From Brienomyrus brachyistius (taxonomy: Eukaryota > Chordata > Actinopteri > Osteoglossiformes > Mormyridae): DNA of 64,000 bases. This document shows positions 45,021-57,136 of the stretch, one piece after another. The first letter of the stretch is position 1, and the number at the start of each line of letters is the position of its first letter. The translations under genes were made by a program, and so were the position numbers. A model generated the notes under the pieces. It worked only from the letters and a program-made list of their open reading frames with translations. It did not search any database and had not been told where the DNA came from. The stretch lies in NCBI RefSeq assembly GCF_023856365.1, contig NW_026042729.1, forward strand, positions 1 through 64,000. The letters are read 5' to 3'.

Positions 45021-45089
45021 GCAATGTGCCTTCTCGCGTGGTGTTCCTGCAGAGGGAGTCTGTGAGTGCTGGAGATTGGGGGAGGGGGC

Positions 45090-45400
45090 AGTGTGGCTAT
45101 GTCTGCTCTGTGTTCCTCCAGACGAGCAAAGAAGCTGTGTTTAGCTCCTTTGCTAAAAGGGCGTTGCTGTTAACAGTGACGGTGTTGTTGCCTTTGAAGT
45201 TTGTAATGTGTTGTATTCCCTGCCACACCCACTGTGGGTTGTTGTATGTGAAGTAGACCTCTATTTTCTGTTTCTCTGCCTGCCTGGCAACCTTGATGCC
45301 CCTATTCAGGTTAGCTCTGGCTGCACTCTGTGTTCTTGACTGCGCTGTCTTGTCCTGTAGTATTGTATTGTTGCTCTTGTGTTTATCTTGCACTTTCTCC
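45090..45400 (-). mobile_element. LINE fragment (RT N-terminal linker)
   Basis: The minus strand reads NPQWVWQGIQHITNFKGNNT with VNSNALLAKELN, the linker that precedes the RT in a second fish non-LTR family (pattern: VWQGIQ-ITN, LAEELN). It lies adjacent to the CR1 fragment. The downstream RT is missing. Confidence 0.6.
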
Positions 45401-45717
45401 CTCTGTTTGTGCTCCTTTCACTCTGTATAGTTCTATCTTGCCCGCACTTGTGTCATCTTGTGTTGTTTCTGTTTTTCTTCTTTGTGTTGCACCGTGGTCC
45501 AGGAGGAACAATGTTTCCTTTCACTGTGTACTGTGTATATTGCTGAAATAACAATAAACCCACTTGACCACCTGCCTCAATTCATCCTGAAGAGTTTTCC
45601 AATGTTGTTCAAAGGTCTGTTTGTTTCGAGTGAAGGACACGCCCCTGGACGTGCTGGATAAGGGGACCACAGATCAGTGTCCTCAGTCCTGCTTCTCCCT
45701 TCAAAGCTGAGAGGAAG

Positions 45718-47905
45718 ATGACCCGCCTGCTGCTTCTGGTTTTGGCTTATGGAGCTCTGCTTATCTCCACAGAGGCCCAGCAAGATTACCACAGTCTCCC
45801 TGCACTCACAAGACGGCCATTAAACTCGCAGTCGAAAATGCTCATCAAGGAACCCGTCAGCACATGAATTTCTATAACATCCAGGGCCGTCCGAAGGTAA
45901 CTGCTGAGAAAGTGTTTACAAAAGTGTGAAACTTTCATCATCTGCAAGCTGAACTAATGAGTATCACATTGATTTTGATGTTTTAATTTCAATGCATATG
46001 ATGCTTAATGTCTCTTCACAATGAAAGTGATGGTTGTATATCTCAGCCCTGGTCAATTTTACCTTCTCACAGTTTCTCTCTGAATCTGCTGCAGTCAAGT
46101 CTGTGACAGTTTGCCATTTTTTGGGTGATTATTGTTTGTTATATTGCCTTTAAAACAGTTGTAGGCAATTTTGTATATAACGTGTTTATGTGATTTAGAT
46201 CAGCAGTGAATACATTGACATTGAGATTCTCTTGAGAGCAACAAAATGTCCAAAGTCAACTGCAACAGACCATCGGGCTGACTGTATTTTCATGGACAAG
46301 AGGGTAAGTAAAGAGTCACTGTGACTGTGAGCATTGGACATATCAGTTAGCAAATTAATTTAGGTTCATGTTAACTTTTTTGATGCCCTGCGGGGGAAAG
46401 TTAGCCAACAATAAAGTAACAAATACATAGGTGGCCTCAAAGAGCCAGTTCCTTCACCTTATTCTCAAATTTTAGTAGGTTTACAGGCTTAAAGGCTGGA
46501 TTACCAGGCAGAAGCAAATGCTAATCATCTGAGGGGTGACCTGTAGATTATGCTTCGAGCTATGAACCCTAGCTGGCCTTATTTAAAGACCTGTGGGCTG
46601 TACTACAAAGCGGGTTTTACATACCCAGAGTTAACTCAATCGAGCCAGGTTAACTAAAACTCATTGTTGAAATCAGCCTTAAATGGCAGTGTGGTGTTTT
46701 GTGGTGAAAGGGCAGGACTTAACTCTTGTTTTAATTAGAAAGCCAGTAATTAAACCTGGTCAGAGCAGGGTAGATGTGCAGTGTGAATTACCCTTTAAAT
46801 TTACCTCTTTAAATAGTGAACTACAGGACCACTTAGCTTGATCGGAGGACAGTATTTTAATACAGAGCAGTGTTCAGTTAAACGGGATTTGTTGTTCATA
46901 CTTTTAGATGAACTTGCTTTGTATAATATAGCCTTATGGTGACCCTGCTTTGGAAGCTCTTTCCTCTAAAATTGTTCTGTGTCATTAAACCCTGCACTCC
47001 AGCAGCTCTGCCTTAAATCATTAGATATATCTTTACTACACCTTCTCTCACTGTATTTATTGCCCACCACTCTTTAAATACTGTTTTTGTGTGTCTGTGT
47101 GTTTTTGCAGCCATTCATTAACTGTAGAGTTTGCAGCAGACGGTCTGGTAATGATCTTACACATCCATCAAATGACTGTGTACCAAACAAGAAAGTGGAT
47201 GAAGTAAGTGTAGAGAGTCTTAGCATTATGGAAATGTAACAGGTGTGTGAATTGTGTCTAAACATGTGGTTAAACTTTGATTGTGTTTGTACATGCAAAA
47301 ATTTGATCAGAGTACTGTTTATTAATGACAATGTTACTTTTAATCTGAACAACAGTGGCAGCACCAAGGAAAAGCTTGGGGGGGGGGGCTCTAGCTCCTC
47401 CTCCAATGACCATAGTACCCCCACAGCACCCCCAAAATATTGGTTTCATTTTTTCTTTAACTATCTGTAAAATCTGTATATTGTGTAAGACATTTTTGCG
47501 GTTTTTACAGCATACTTGTAGTGTATTTTTTCTTCAAAGTACACATAGAGGCTCTGTGAGCTAGACGTTAGAATTTCATATTTTATCCTATTTTATCCAT
47601 GCTGTAGCTTATCGTGCTGTGTGCTTCTATACACCATCTACATAAGCTGAAAAGCTAAAGCACCCGGTCTAAATAATCTCACTCCCCTATAGCACCTGTA
47701 GCATTAAGTCACTGGCGCTGCCACTGCTGAATAAACGACTCCAATCTGACTAAACCGCTTAACTTTTCCTCCCCATGTTACATTTCAGGACAAACGACGT
47801 AATATGTGTCCTTCTGATAAACCTCTTCTCAGACCTAAAACTGCCTTGGCTTCCAAGGACACTAAAGAAGCTGAAGGAGACCGTCTGACTGTTTCTGATG
47901 GCTGA
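45718..47905 (+). CDS. rarres2: Chemerin-like (retinoic acid receptor responder 2-like)
   Basis: Four exons encode a small secreted cystatin-fold protein of about 164 residues, the chemerin size. Exon 1 (45718-45896) has the signal peptide MTRLLLLVLAYGALLISTEA and then, in the next frame, IKLAVENAHQGTRQHMNFY, the first helix. Exon 2 is 46199-46303 (ATKCPKSTATDHRADC), exon 3 is 47111-47203 (FINCRVC, NDCVPNK) and exon 4 is 47789-47905 (RRNMC to TGA). All introns are GT-AG and phase 0. Six cysteines, with C-x10-C-x2-C, match chemerin, an extracellular chemoattractant and adipokine acting through G-protein-coupled receptors. The single visible lesion is a 1-nt loss near 45802 that shifts exon 1. 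That could be a sequence error, or it could make this a pseudogene. A cathelicidin-type cystatin protein is the alternative, but the cysteine spacing favours chemerin. Confidence 0.75.
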
Positions 47906-47984
47906 TGGTCCTGCAATGTGGACCAGAGGAGGAAACTGGGAGGGAAAATGCTTTGCTTTATATCATGCCCACCCAAAGCCCCCA

Positions 47985-48085
47985 GTGAGTAAGCCATAGG
48001 CGCCGATAGGATGGAAAAACTCCCAAGAAGGAAGAAACCTTGGGAGGGACCAAACTCAAAGGGGGAGCCCATCCTCCTGGGGCCG
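47985..48085. mobile_element. L2-like 3' UTR fragment
   Basis: CCTTGGGAGGGACCAAACTC and AAAGGGGGAGCCCATCCTCC recur at 38066-38110 in a similar form. Confidence 0.5.
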
Positions 48086-48345
48086 GCAAAGTGTAGGTGC
48101 AGGATCACAAAAAAACTTGACGAGAGAAACGAGAGAATTCGACTGTCCCTCACAAAAACTGTAAAGTTTTAGTGGCTAAATTGCTTTTTCTATGCCTTTT
48201 CAAACAGGAGGAGATTTGTTTGGCTATACGTAGAAATTTTCTATACAATTTAGACAGCACAGAATCATTAACCTACTTTAATGCATTTATTAATACAACC
48301 ACATATTTCACACATTTTGACATCAGTCATGCAGTGAAGATACAG

Positions 48346-48787
48346 TCTCTTTATTTCTTGACGCCAACCCTCCCCATTAATCCGGGCTTGGGACCGACAC
48401 CTAGTTGAGCTGGCTTTCTCCCTTAAGTGGCTGGGTTAGGCTAAACTATGCACATATTTATGAAGACTACTATAAATTTATAAAGACCTCCCTAAATATG
48501 TAGTCTAACAAAACGCAGTTTAAAGAAGGTAGCCTACCTGGTAAACAAAGAAATTAAAAGGCCCACAGCATATAATCGGGCTATATCCAAGCAGTTTTTA
48601 AGAACGTAACCTACATGGCGAAATTGAATTACTTTCTGGACCAACAAACGCAACCAGACATGAACATTATGCACCTTCCTAGTCTTGATGTATGTCGTCA
48701 TACAGATGAGGACGTTAAGGCAGCCTTTAGGTCCGACCCATCATGCACTGCAGTTTTTTGCAAATTCCTCAGATGGAAAACCATTAA
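48346..48787 (+). repeat. Dispersed repeat, partner of 61634-61912
   Basis: CTTTATTTCTTGACGCCAAC through GTAGCCTACCTGG is the reverse complement of 61722-61912. CAGCCTTTAGGTCCGACCCA to GGAAAACC matches 61634-61705 inverted. About 155 bp (48560-48715) is absent from the partner. No coding content is shared. Confidence 0.8.
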
Positions 48788-49805
48788 ATACCTCTTCTAT
48801 TACCTTATATTACCTTATATTCATGTAATAAATATACAAATATCAATTAGTTGGAAATCAGCCAGACAGACGTAATTACTACAAATGGTTTCCACTGTAT
48901 TTGTGACTCTGAGTGCCGCAGGCTTGGATGCAGTGCCGCACCATTTTGGGCATGCACTGGCATGCACTGGCCAATCATGTAGCACTTCTCTCATAAATAT
49001 TAATGAGACATCACCTACCACCCTGCAAAAAAGAAATTTGCCGCTCGTCCCCCTGCACATGAACCAACATGGCTGTCTCAACCAGCGGAGCTCCGGAGCC
49101 TCTGGAGAAACACGCGGCAAAAAAGGCTCGCATACGGTCTTCCAGAGTTTGGGAATACTTCAGTCATGACACCTTTTCTGCGCCTCTACTGTAGCTGGCG
49201 TTAATGACGCTGTTTCAGCCATTTTATATTTTCTGTTTACTTATTCTGTCATGTAAGACTGAGACAAATTATCGTTTACGACTATTCTTACACACTGTAG
49301 CCTGACTTGCTGACTTAAGTAAGCTTAACTATAAGCTACCTTTGCTAGTGTTTGTGAATAACATGTTTCTCTAGTTATGAAATTATTCCATGTTTTAGCA
49401 TCTGTTTCAACATTAAAGTCAAATTGGTATATTGAAATATGTAAAAACTATTGAACTATTAGCTTAAGTCTAACATAGAAAATCCTACTGAATCTCTTAA
49501 GATTTTCCTTTTTTGTTAATGCACTAATGTTTAAGAAGTGTCTTAAATTGAATTTCAGATTTGTGTGTGGGTGGGAGTGGGTGAATTGTATTAAATTCAT
49601 ACATTCATTCTTTTGGCTCAGACATTACTGACCTAAAACAAATTGAGGCATTGGGTAAGTGCTTAAATTAGCTACTAAATGGCAAAAAATATTCTAAATA
49701 TCACATTTTCCATTCTTCGGTATAATTTTAATGAATCACCTATGCTGCCAAACATTAACGCATAGATTGTCACAACACTCTATGTTTTAGTTCTTCTTTA
49801 TGTGT
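48788..49805. other. Interval without identified gene
   Basis: GC-balanced stretch 48885-49170 with short open frames only. The rest is AT-rich intron-like sequence. Confidence 0.35.
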
Positions 49806-49807
49806 AT

Positions 49808-50097
49808 AGGACGGTGTGATGGTTCTGGTGGTGGGTGTGGCCGACGCTGCTCGCGATGTTTGGCTATGCTGCAGTCCCAGGGACCAAGTTGGAACACATT
49901 TCCACCTTCAAGCTTAGGTGGAAAAACGGCACCGAGACCCAGCAGCAGGACAACTTCTTGTCCAGACAACCAGCCCTGCTTCATCATTGAAGTAAGCCCT
50001 GTGAACAGGAGCGAGATGTACTTCTGCAGTGGATGTTATAGCGGAAAGAACATCCCCATCCTCACGTCTGCCGGAGTGCCCCCTCAAGTGGGTGTGT
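49808..50097 (+). pseudogene. Possible decayed Ig V-type exon
   Basis: After a GTATAG acceptor-like site, frames read WKNGTETQQQDNFLSRQPAL and, one shift later, VSPVNRSEMYFCSGCYSGKN. An NG-T strand followed by a Y-F-C before an exon end is what a V-set domain shows. The upstream C and W are not clear, and two frame changes are required. The region is GC-richer than its surroundings. This is suggestive only. Confidence 0.3.
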
Positions 50098-50139
50098 GAC
50101 TTAACTCGATGGATGAATTGGACAGAATGTACTGTTACT

Positions 50140-50745
50140 AGAGGTCGACCGATATGGGTTTTTCAAGTCAAGGGTCAGGCGATGGCCGATATATGCTGCT
50201 GATTTTTTTTGGCCGATAATTGGACGTTTTCCCCTCTATTTGCATGGTAAAATATCACACTAATAATAACAAACGATACACAAAATTTCTCAATTTAGCA
50301 TTTATTGAATACTCAACTTGGAAACAATAACACATTTATAAACAATAAAAATAGCAGCATCAGAATCTCTGTTAGTGCACAATATAGCAGCAAACTCCTC
50401 ATGTTTGACGGAAGGAAATTTGTAAACAATACAAAAAGGAATAAGCATGTTATCTTTAGTTGTAATCCCACTTCCAGTCCCTGAGTCTTACTCACCACAC
50501 TCATACTTCACAGCAAACAGACAGCAGTTAATTAACCAGAAGAGAAAAATGCAAAAACACAACAGAACTTGTAAATAATAACAAACTAATAGACAATAAA
50601 AATAGCAGCATCAGAATCTCTATTAGTGCCAAATATAGCAGCAAACTCCTCATGTCTGACGGAAGGAAAATTTGTAAATACACAAAGGAATGAGCACATC
50701 TTCAGTTTTAATCCCATTTCCAGTCCCTGAGTCTTCCTCATCCCA
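50140..50745. repeat. Unknown repeat with an internal 250-bp duplication
   Basis: It begins AGAGGTCGACCGATATGGGT, wording common to dispersed fish elements. Then the block AATAGCAGCATCAGAATCTC to CAGTCCCTGAGTCTTCCTCA is present twice (about 50347-50500 and 50598-50745) with about 10 percent differences. No coding frame. Confidence 0.7.
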
Positions 50746-50805
50746 CAAGCAGGCAAGGCATGTCACCCCGGTTGTGTGACACTTATTTTATATAATAAAA
50801 TAAGT
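50746..50805. repeat. Isolated unit start of the TA-rich array
   Basis: AGCAGGCAAGGCATGTCACC and GGTTGTGTGACA are the start of the repeat unit seen from 53311 on. The array therefore once began here and was later split by the LTR element and the Tc1 element. Confidence 0.85.
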
Positions 50806-52035
50806 GCCCCCTGCGGCCCCAGAGCCCGAGCAGCCGTCTCCGCTGCCTGCAGCTACCGCGCCCACGTCCGAGGCGCTTTCCCTGCCTGCAGCTCCCGGGC
50901 AGGCGCTCCCTCTGCAGCCTGCAGCTCCAGTCCCTGGCCCCACTCCAGTCCCTTCTCCCCCTGTGACTCTGGTACCCTCACCCCGACGAGCCCGACCCCG
51001 GCCGCAGGTCCTTATGTCTGTGTCCCATAAGGGGAGAGGACACAGACGCACGGCTGGGGTCCCACCCGCCCAGCCCCCTGGCTCGCCCTCCCTCGCCGGC
51101 GCTAGGGCTTGGTCGGCACCTGCGGGTCCTGGCCCTCCGGGTCGGCTGTCGTCTGCGGGTCCCCCTCCGCGGCCTCGTCGCCCTGCCTCGGTCCCTCCTC
51201 CGGCGTCTTATCGGTTGCCTGCGGGCCCCCCGACGGCGGCTCCTCATTCGCCTGCTGGTCCTCCCGCTCTGGCGTGTCGGAGGACGTCGCCGTCTGCTGC
51301 GGCTCCCCCTCTCTCCTTGCCCTCGCCAGGGTCCCTTCCAGCTCCTTCGTCCCCTTCCCTGGTCTCCCCTCCGACTCCCTCCTTCGTCCCTGCGTCTGTC
51401 CCTCACCCCGTCTCCTCGGCCCCTCCGGCTCCGGCCTCCCGGCCGCCTGCAGCCCTTCCGGCTGCCTCCCGTCGCCCGCTGGGTCTCCCTCGGGCTCCTC
51501 TTGGTTCCCCCTCCTTCTCTCCCTGGCCTCCCGTCTTTGTCCCTCCTGCCTCTGCTCCCCCTCGCTTTGTTCCTCCTGTCTCTGTCCCTCCTCTCTTTGT
51601 CCCTCGTCCCTCTGGCTTCTGCTCCTCTTTCCCCGATGTTCCCTTCGTTCACTCCCGGTCCTTTTGTCCTGCCTGTTCCCTCCGTGTCCCCCTTTCTGAT
51701 CTGTTTCTCTGCCTTTCCTGTCTTATGTCAAGTCTTGTCCTGGCTCCTTCCCCTGTGCCAGTTCTGTCTGTCCGTTCTGTTCCCTGTCCCTCATTAATGA
51801 GGTTTTATATAGATATACATATATGCCCGGCTTGTCCGCTCCTCGTGTGTGCCACGCCCCCTGATTACCCACGTGTGCTTCCCTGATCGTCTCCTGCTTT
51901 GCCCGATTACTTTGATTAGTCATGACCTATTTTAAGTCCTGGTCTTACCTGTGCCCTGTCCGTCATTGTAGTTTGTCAATGCCTGCGTTCCGTCCTGCTC
52001 TACCCGCTCCGTTTCCCCGATTAAAGACCCGTTTT
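50806..52035 (+). mobile_element. LTR retroelement 3' end: GC-rich proline-coding region plus LTR
   Basis: An open frame of 360 codons (50804-51886) is rich in proline, serine and alanine (PPAAPEPEQPSPLPAA at its start) and ends ATPPDYPRVLP inside the LTR, like the relic at 30220-30766. The region to about 51780 is very GC-rich against TA-rich flanks. The LTR part begins near 51822 (GCCCGGCTTGTCCGCTCC), has ATTAAAGACCC, and lacks the usual GATCGTGACA end. No pol or gag domain is visible. The open frame may be kept by base composition and not by selection. Confidence 0.6.
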
Positions 52036-52073
52036 CACAAACACAAAAAAAACTATATGTATACATATACATA

Positions 52074-53241
52074 CACTGAACAAAAATATAAACGCAACAC
52101 TTTTGTTTTTGCTCCCATTTTTCATGAGATGGACTTAAAGATCTACAATTCATTCCAGATACACAATATTACCATTTCTCTCAAACATTTCTCACAAATC
52201 AGTCTAAATGTGTGATAGTGAGCACTTCTGCTTTGCTGAGATAATCCATCCCACCTCACAGGTGTGCCACATCAAGATGCTGATCTGACATCATGGGTAG
52301 TGCACAGGTGTACCTTATACTGCCCACAATAAAAGGCCACCCTGGAATGTGCAGTTTTGTCTCACAGCAAAATGCCACAGATGCCACAAGCATTGAGGGA
52401 GCGTGCAATTGGCATGCTGACAGCAGGAATGTCAACCAGATCTGTTGCTCGTGCATTGAATGTTCATTTCTCAACCATAAGCCGTCTCCAAAGGCGTTTC
52501 AGAGAATATGGCAGTACATCCAACCGGCCTCACAACCGCAGACCACGTGTAACCACACCAGCCCAGGACCTCCACATCCAGCAGGTTCACCTCCAAGATC
52601 GTCTGAGACCAGCCACTCAGACAGATGATGCACGGCCCCATGTTGCAAGGATCTGTACACAGTTCTTGGAAGCTGAAAATGTCCCAGTTCTTGCATGGCC
52701 AGCATACTCACCGGACATGTCACCCGTTGAGCATGTTTGGGATGTGCTTGACCGGCGTATACGACAGCGTGTACCAGTTCCCACTAATATCCAACAACTT
52801 CGCACAGCCATTGAAGAGGAGTGGACCAACATTCCACAGGCCACAATTGACAATCTGATAAACTCTATGCGAAGAAGATGTGTTGCATTGTATGAGGCAA
52901 ATGGTGGTCACACCAGATACTGACCGGTTCTGAGTCCCCAGACCCCCAATAAAGCAAAAAACTGCACATTCCAGGGTGGCCTTTTATTGTGGGCAGTATA
53001 AGGTACACCTGTGCACTACCCATGATGTCAGATCAGCATCTTGATGTGGCACACCTGTGAGGTGGGATGGATTATCTCAGCAAAGCAGAAGTGCTCACTA
53101 TCACACATTTAGACTGATTTGTGAGAAATGTTTGAGAGAAATGGTAATATTGTGTATCTGGAATGAATTGTAGGTCTTTAAGTCCATCTCATGAAAAATG
53201 GGAGCAGAAACAAGAGTGTTGCGTTTATATTTTTGTTCAGT
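52074..53241 (+). mobile_element. Tc1/mariner element with long TIRs, transposase internally deleted
   Basis: The ends CACTGAACAAAAATATAAAC and the matching inverted end at 53220-53241 sit at TA sites. The terminal inverted repeats run about 290 bp (to GGCCACCCTGGAATGTGCAG at both sides). The transposase frame 52357-52923 has the N-terminal helix-turn-helix pair (LNVHFSTISRLQRRFREYGS) and the C-terminal catalytic part ARPHVARICTQFL with AYSPDMSPVEHVWD. The second D and the E/D of the triad are visible there. The segment with the first catalytic Asp is missing after HLQDRLRPATQT, leaving about 188 codons of some 340 expected. It is non-autonomous. Confidence 0.9.
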
Positions 53242-53244
53242 ATA

Positions 53245-54139
53245 TATATTTATGGGTGTATCGAGACTAGATGGTCAGTATGGATAACTAAGGTGCACTA
53301 AAACTGGGTGAGCAGGCAAGGCATGTCACCCAGGTTGTGTGACAATTATTTTATATAAATGTATATATGTATATATATATTCCATCCACCATCCCTCCTT
53401 TACGGAGAACTGCGTTATTTTTATTGTCCATTACGAAAAAAATAAAAAAACTATATATATATATATATATATACATATATATTTATGGGTGTATCGAGAC
53501 TAGTTGGTCATTATGGATAACTAAGTTGCACTAAAATTGGGTGAGCAGGCAAGGCATGTCACCCAGGTTGTGTGACAATTATTTTATATATATGTATGTA
53601 TATATTCCATCCACCATCCCTCCTTTACGGAGAACTGCGTTATTTTTCTTTTCTATTGCTAATAAAAAAACTATATATATGTACATATATATATATATAT
53701 ATATATGGGTGTATCGAGACTAGATGGTCAGTATGGATAACTAAGGTGCACTAAAATTGGGTGAGCAGGCAAGGCATGTCACCCAGGTTGTGTGACAATT
53801 ATTTTATATATATGTATATATATATTCCATCCACTATCCCTCCTTTATGGAGAACTGCGTTATTTTTATTGTCTATTGCAAAAAAAAACACAAAAAAACT
53901 ATATATATATATATATATACACATATATATTTATGGGTGTATCGAGACTAGTTGGTCATTATGGATAACTAAGGTGCACTAAAATTGGGTGAGCAGGCAA
54001 GGCATGTCACCCCAGTTGTGTGACAATTATTTTATATAAATGTATATATATATTCCCTCCACCACCCCTCCTTTACGGAGGACTGCTTTATTTTTAATAT
54101 CCATTGCGAAAAAAAAACACAAGAAAAAGAAAAAATATC

Positions 54140-54186
<47 letters not shown>

Positions 54187-54373
54187 GTGTGTCGAGACTA
54201 GATGGTCAGTATGGATAACTGAGGTGCACTAAAATTGGGTGAGCAGGCAAGGCATGTCACCCAGGTTGTGTGACAATTATTTTATATATATGCATATACA
54301 TATTCCATCCACCATCCCTCCTTTATGGAGAACTGCGTTATTTTTATTGTCTATTGCAAAAAAAAAACAGAAA

Positions 54374-54444
<71 letters not shown>

Positions 54445-54866
54445 TATTCATGGGTGTATCGAGACTAGATGGTCATTATGGATAACTAAAGTGCACTAAA
54501 ATTGGGTGAGCAGGCAAGGCATGTCACCCAGGTTGTGTGACAATTATTTTATATAAATGTATATATATATATATATATATTCCATCCACCATCCCTCCTT
54601 TACGGAGAACTGCGTTATTTTTCTTTTCTATTGCTAATAAAAAAACTATATATATATACATATATATTTATGGGTGTATCGAGACTAGATGGTCATTATG
54701 AATAACTAAGGTGCACTAAAATTGGGTGAGCAGGCAAGGCATGTCACCCCGGTTGTGTGACAATTATTTTATATATATATTCCATCCACCATCCCTCCTT
54801 TACGGAGGACTGCTTTATTTTTAATATCCATTGCGAAAAAAAAACACAAGAAAAAGAAAAAATATC

Positions 54867-54927
<61 letters not shown>

Positions 54928-55030
54928 GTGTGTCGAGACTAGATGGTCAGTATGGATAACTAAAGTGCACTAAAATTGGGTGAGCAGGCAAGGCATGTCA
55001 CCCAGGTTGTGTGACAATTATTTTATATAA

Positions 55031-55098
<68 letters not shown>

Positions 55099-55400
55099 CA
55101 TCCACCATCCCTCCTTTACGGAGAACTGCGTTATTTTTCTTTTCTATTGCTAATAAAAAAACTATATATATGTACATATATATATATATATATGGGTGTA
55201 TCGAGACTAGTTGGTCATTATGGATAACTAAGTTGCACTAAAATTGGGTGAGCAGGCAAGGCATGTCACCCAGGTTGTGTGACAATTATTTTATATATAT
55301 ATGTATATATATATTCCCTCCACCACCCCTCCTTTACGGAGGACTGCTTTATTTTTAATATCCATTGCGGAAAAAAAACACAAGAAAAAGAAAAAATATC

Positions 55401-55469
<69 letters not shown>

Positions 55470-55572
55470 GTGTGTCGAGACTAGATGATCAGTATGGATA
55501 ACTAAAGTGCACTAAAATTGGGTGAGCAGGCAAGGCATGTCACCCAGGTTGTGTGACAATTATTTTATATAA

Positions 55573-55659
<87 letters not shown>

Positions 55660-55962
55660 CCATCCACCATCCCTCCTTTACGGAGAACTGCGTTATTTTT
55701 CTTTTCTATTGCTAATAAAAAAACTATATATATGTACATATATATATATATATATGGGTGTATCGAGACTAGTTGGTCATTATGGATAACTAAGTTGCAC
55801 TAAAATTGGGTGAGCAGGCAAGGCATGTCACCCAGGTTGTGTGACAATTATTTTATATATATATGTATATATATATTCCCTCCACCACCCCTCCTTTACG
55901 GAGGACTGCTTTATTTTTAATATCCATTGCGAAAAAAAAACACAAGAAAAAGAAAAAATATC

Positions 55963-56023
<61 letters not shown>

Positions 56024-56210
56024 GTGTGTCGAGACTAGATGGTCAGTATGGATAACTAAGGTGCACTAAAATTGGGTGAGCAGGCAAGGCATGTCACCCA
56101 GGTTGTGTGACAATTATTTTATATATATGCATATACATATTCCATCCACCATCCCTCCTTTACGGAGAACTGCGTTATTTTTATTGTCTATTGCAAAAAA
56201 AAAACAGAAA

Positions 56211-56283
<73 letters not shown>

Positions 56284-56950
56284 TATTCATGGGTGTATCG
56301 AGACTAGATGGTCATTATGGATAACTAAAGTGCACTAAAATTGGGTGAGCAGGCAAGGCATGTCACCCAGGTTGTGTGACAATTATTTTATATAAATGTA
56401 TATATATATATATATATATTCCATCCACCATCCCTCCTTTACGGAGAACTGCGTTATTTTTCTTTTCTATTGCTAATAAAAAAACTATATATATATGTAC
56501 ATATATATATATATATATATGGGTGTATCGAGACTAGTTGGTCATTATGGATAACTAAGTTGCACTAAAATTGGGTGAGCAGGCAAGGCATGTCACCCAA
56601 GTTGTGTGACAATTATTTTATATATATGTATATATATATTCCATCCACCATCCCTCCTTTATGGAGAACTGCGTTATTTTTATTGTCTATTGCAAAAAAA
56701 AAACAAAAAAAACTATATATATATACATATATATATATGGGTGTATCGAGACTAGAAGGTCATTATGCATAACTAAAGTGCACTAAAATTGGGTGAGCAG
56801 GATAGGCATGTCACCCCAGTTGTGTGACAATTATTTTATATATATGTATATATATATATATATTCCCTCCACCACCCCTCCTCTACGGAGGACTGCTTTA
56901 TTTTTATTTCCATTGCAAAAATAAAAAATTTTAAAACACAAAAAAAAAAA
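53245..56950. repeat. TA-rich minisatellite array, about 15 units of 218-288 bp
   Basis: Each unit has GGGTGTATCGAGACTAGATG, GGTGAGCAGGCAAGGCATGT, TTGTGTGACAATTATTTTAT, a TCCATCCACCATCCCTCC block and a variable (TA)n run. Unit starts (AGCAGG) lie at 53311, 53544, 53764, 53992, 54242, 54509, 54729, 54983, 55251, 55525, 55813, 56079, 56350, 56578 and 56796. Three centre types alternate: A (ATTGTCTATTGCAAAA), B (CTTTTCTATTGCTAAT) and C (GGACTGCTTTATTTTTAAT). Open frames full of YIYIY here are by-products of TA repeats. Confidence 0.95.
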
Positions 56951-57049
56951 AAAAACGAAAATAATAATAATAAAAATAATTTTGAATGTGTATTCAAATA
57001 AGTTTGAATGTGTGTGAACTATATATAAATATATATATACACATGCATA

Positions 57050-57133
57050 TACAGAAATATATACACACACACACATATATATATATACACACACACACAC
57101 AGACACACACTCACATAAACACATACACACACT
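57050..57133. repeat. (CA)n/(TA)n microsatellite
   Basis: ACACAC and ATATAT runs at the distal end of the array. Confidence 0.85.
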
Positions 57134-57136
57134 GTG

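Noticed and set aside
50978..51652. Arginine/glycine-rich minus-strand frame of 224 codons
   Set aside because: Antisense shadow of the GC-rich proline-coding retroelement segment.
53541..56772. Many overlapping open frames with YIYIYIY or similar repeats
   Set aside because: They are translations of (TA)n tracts and array units in several frames; no independent coding evidence.
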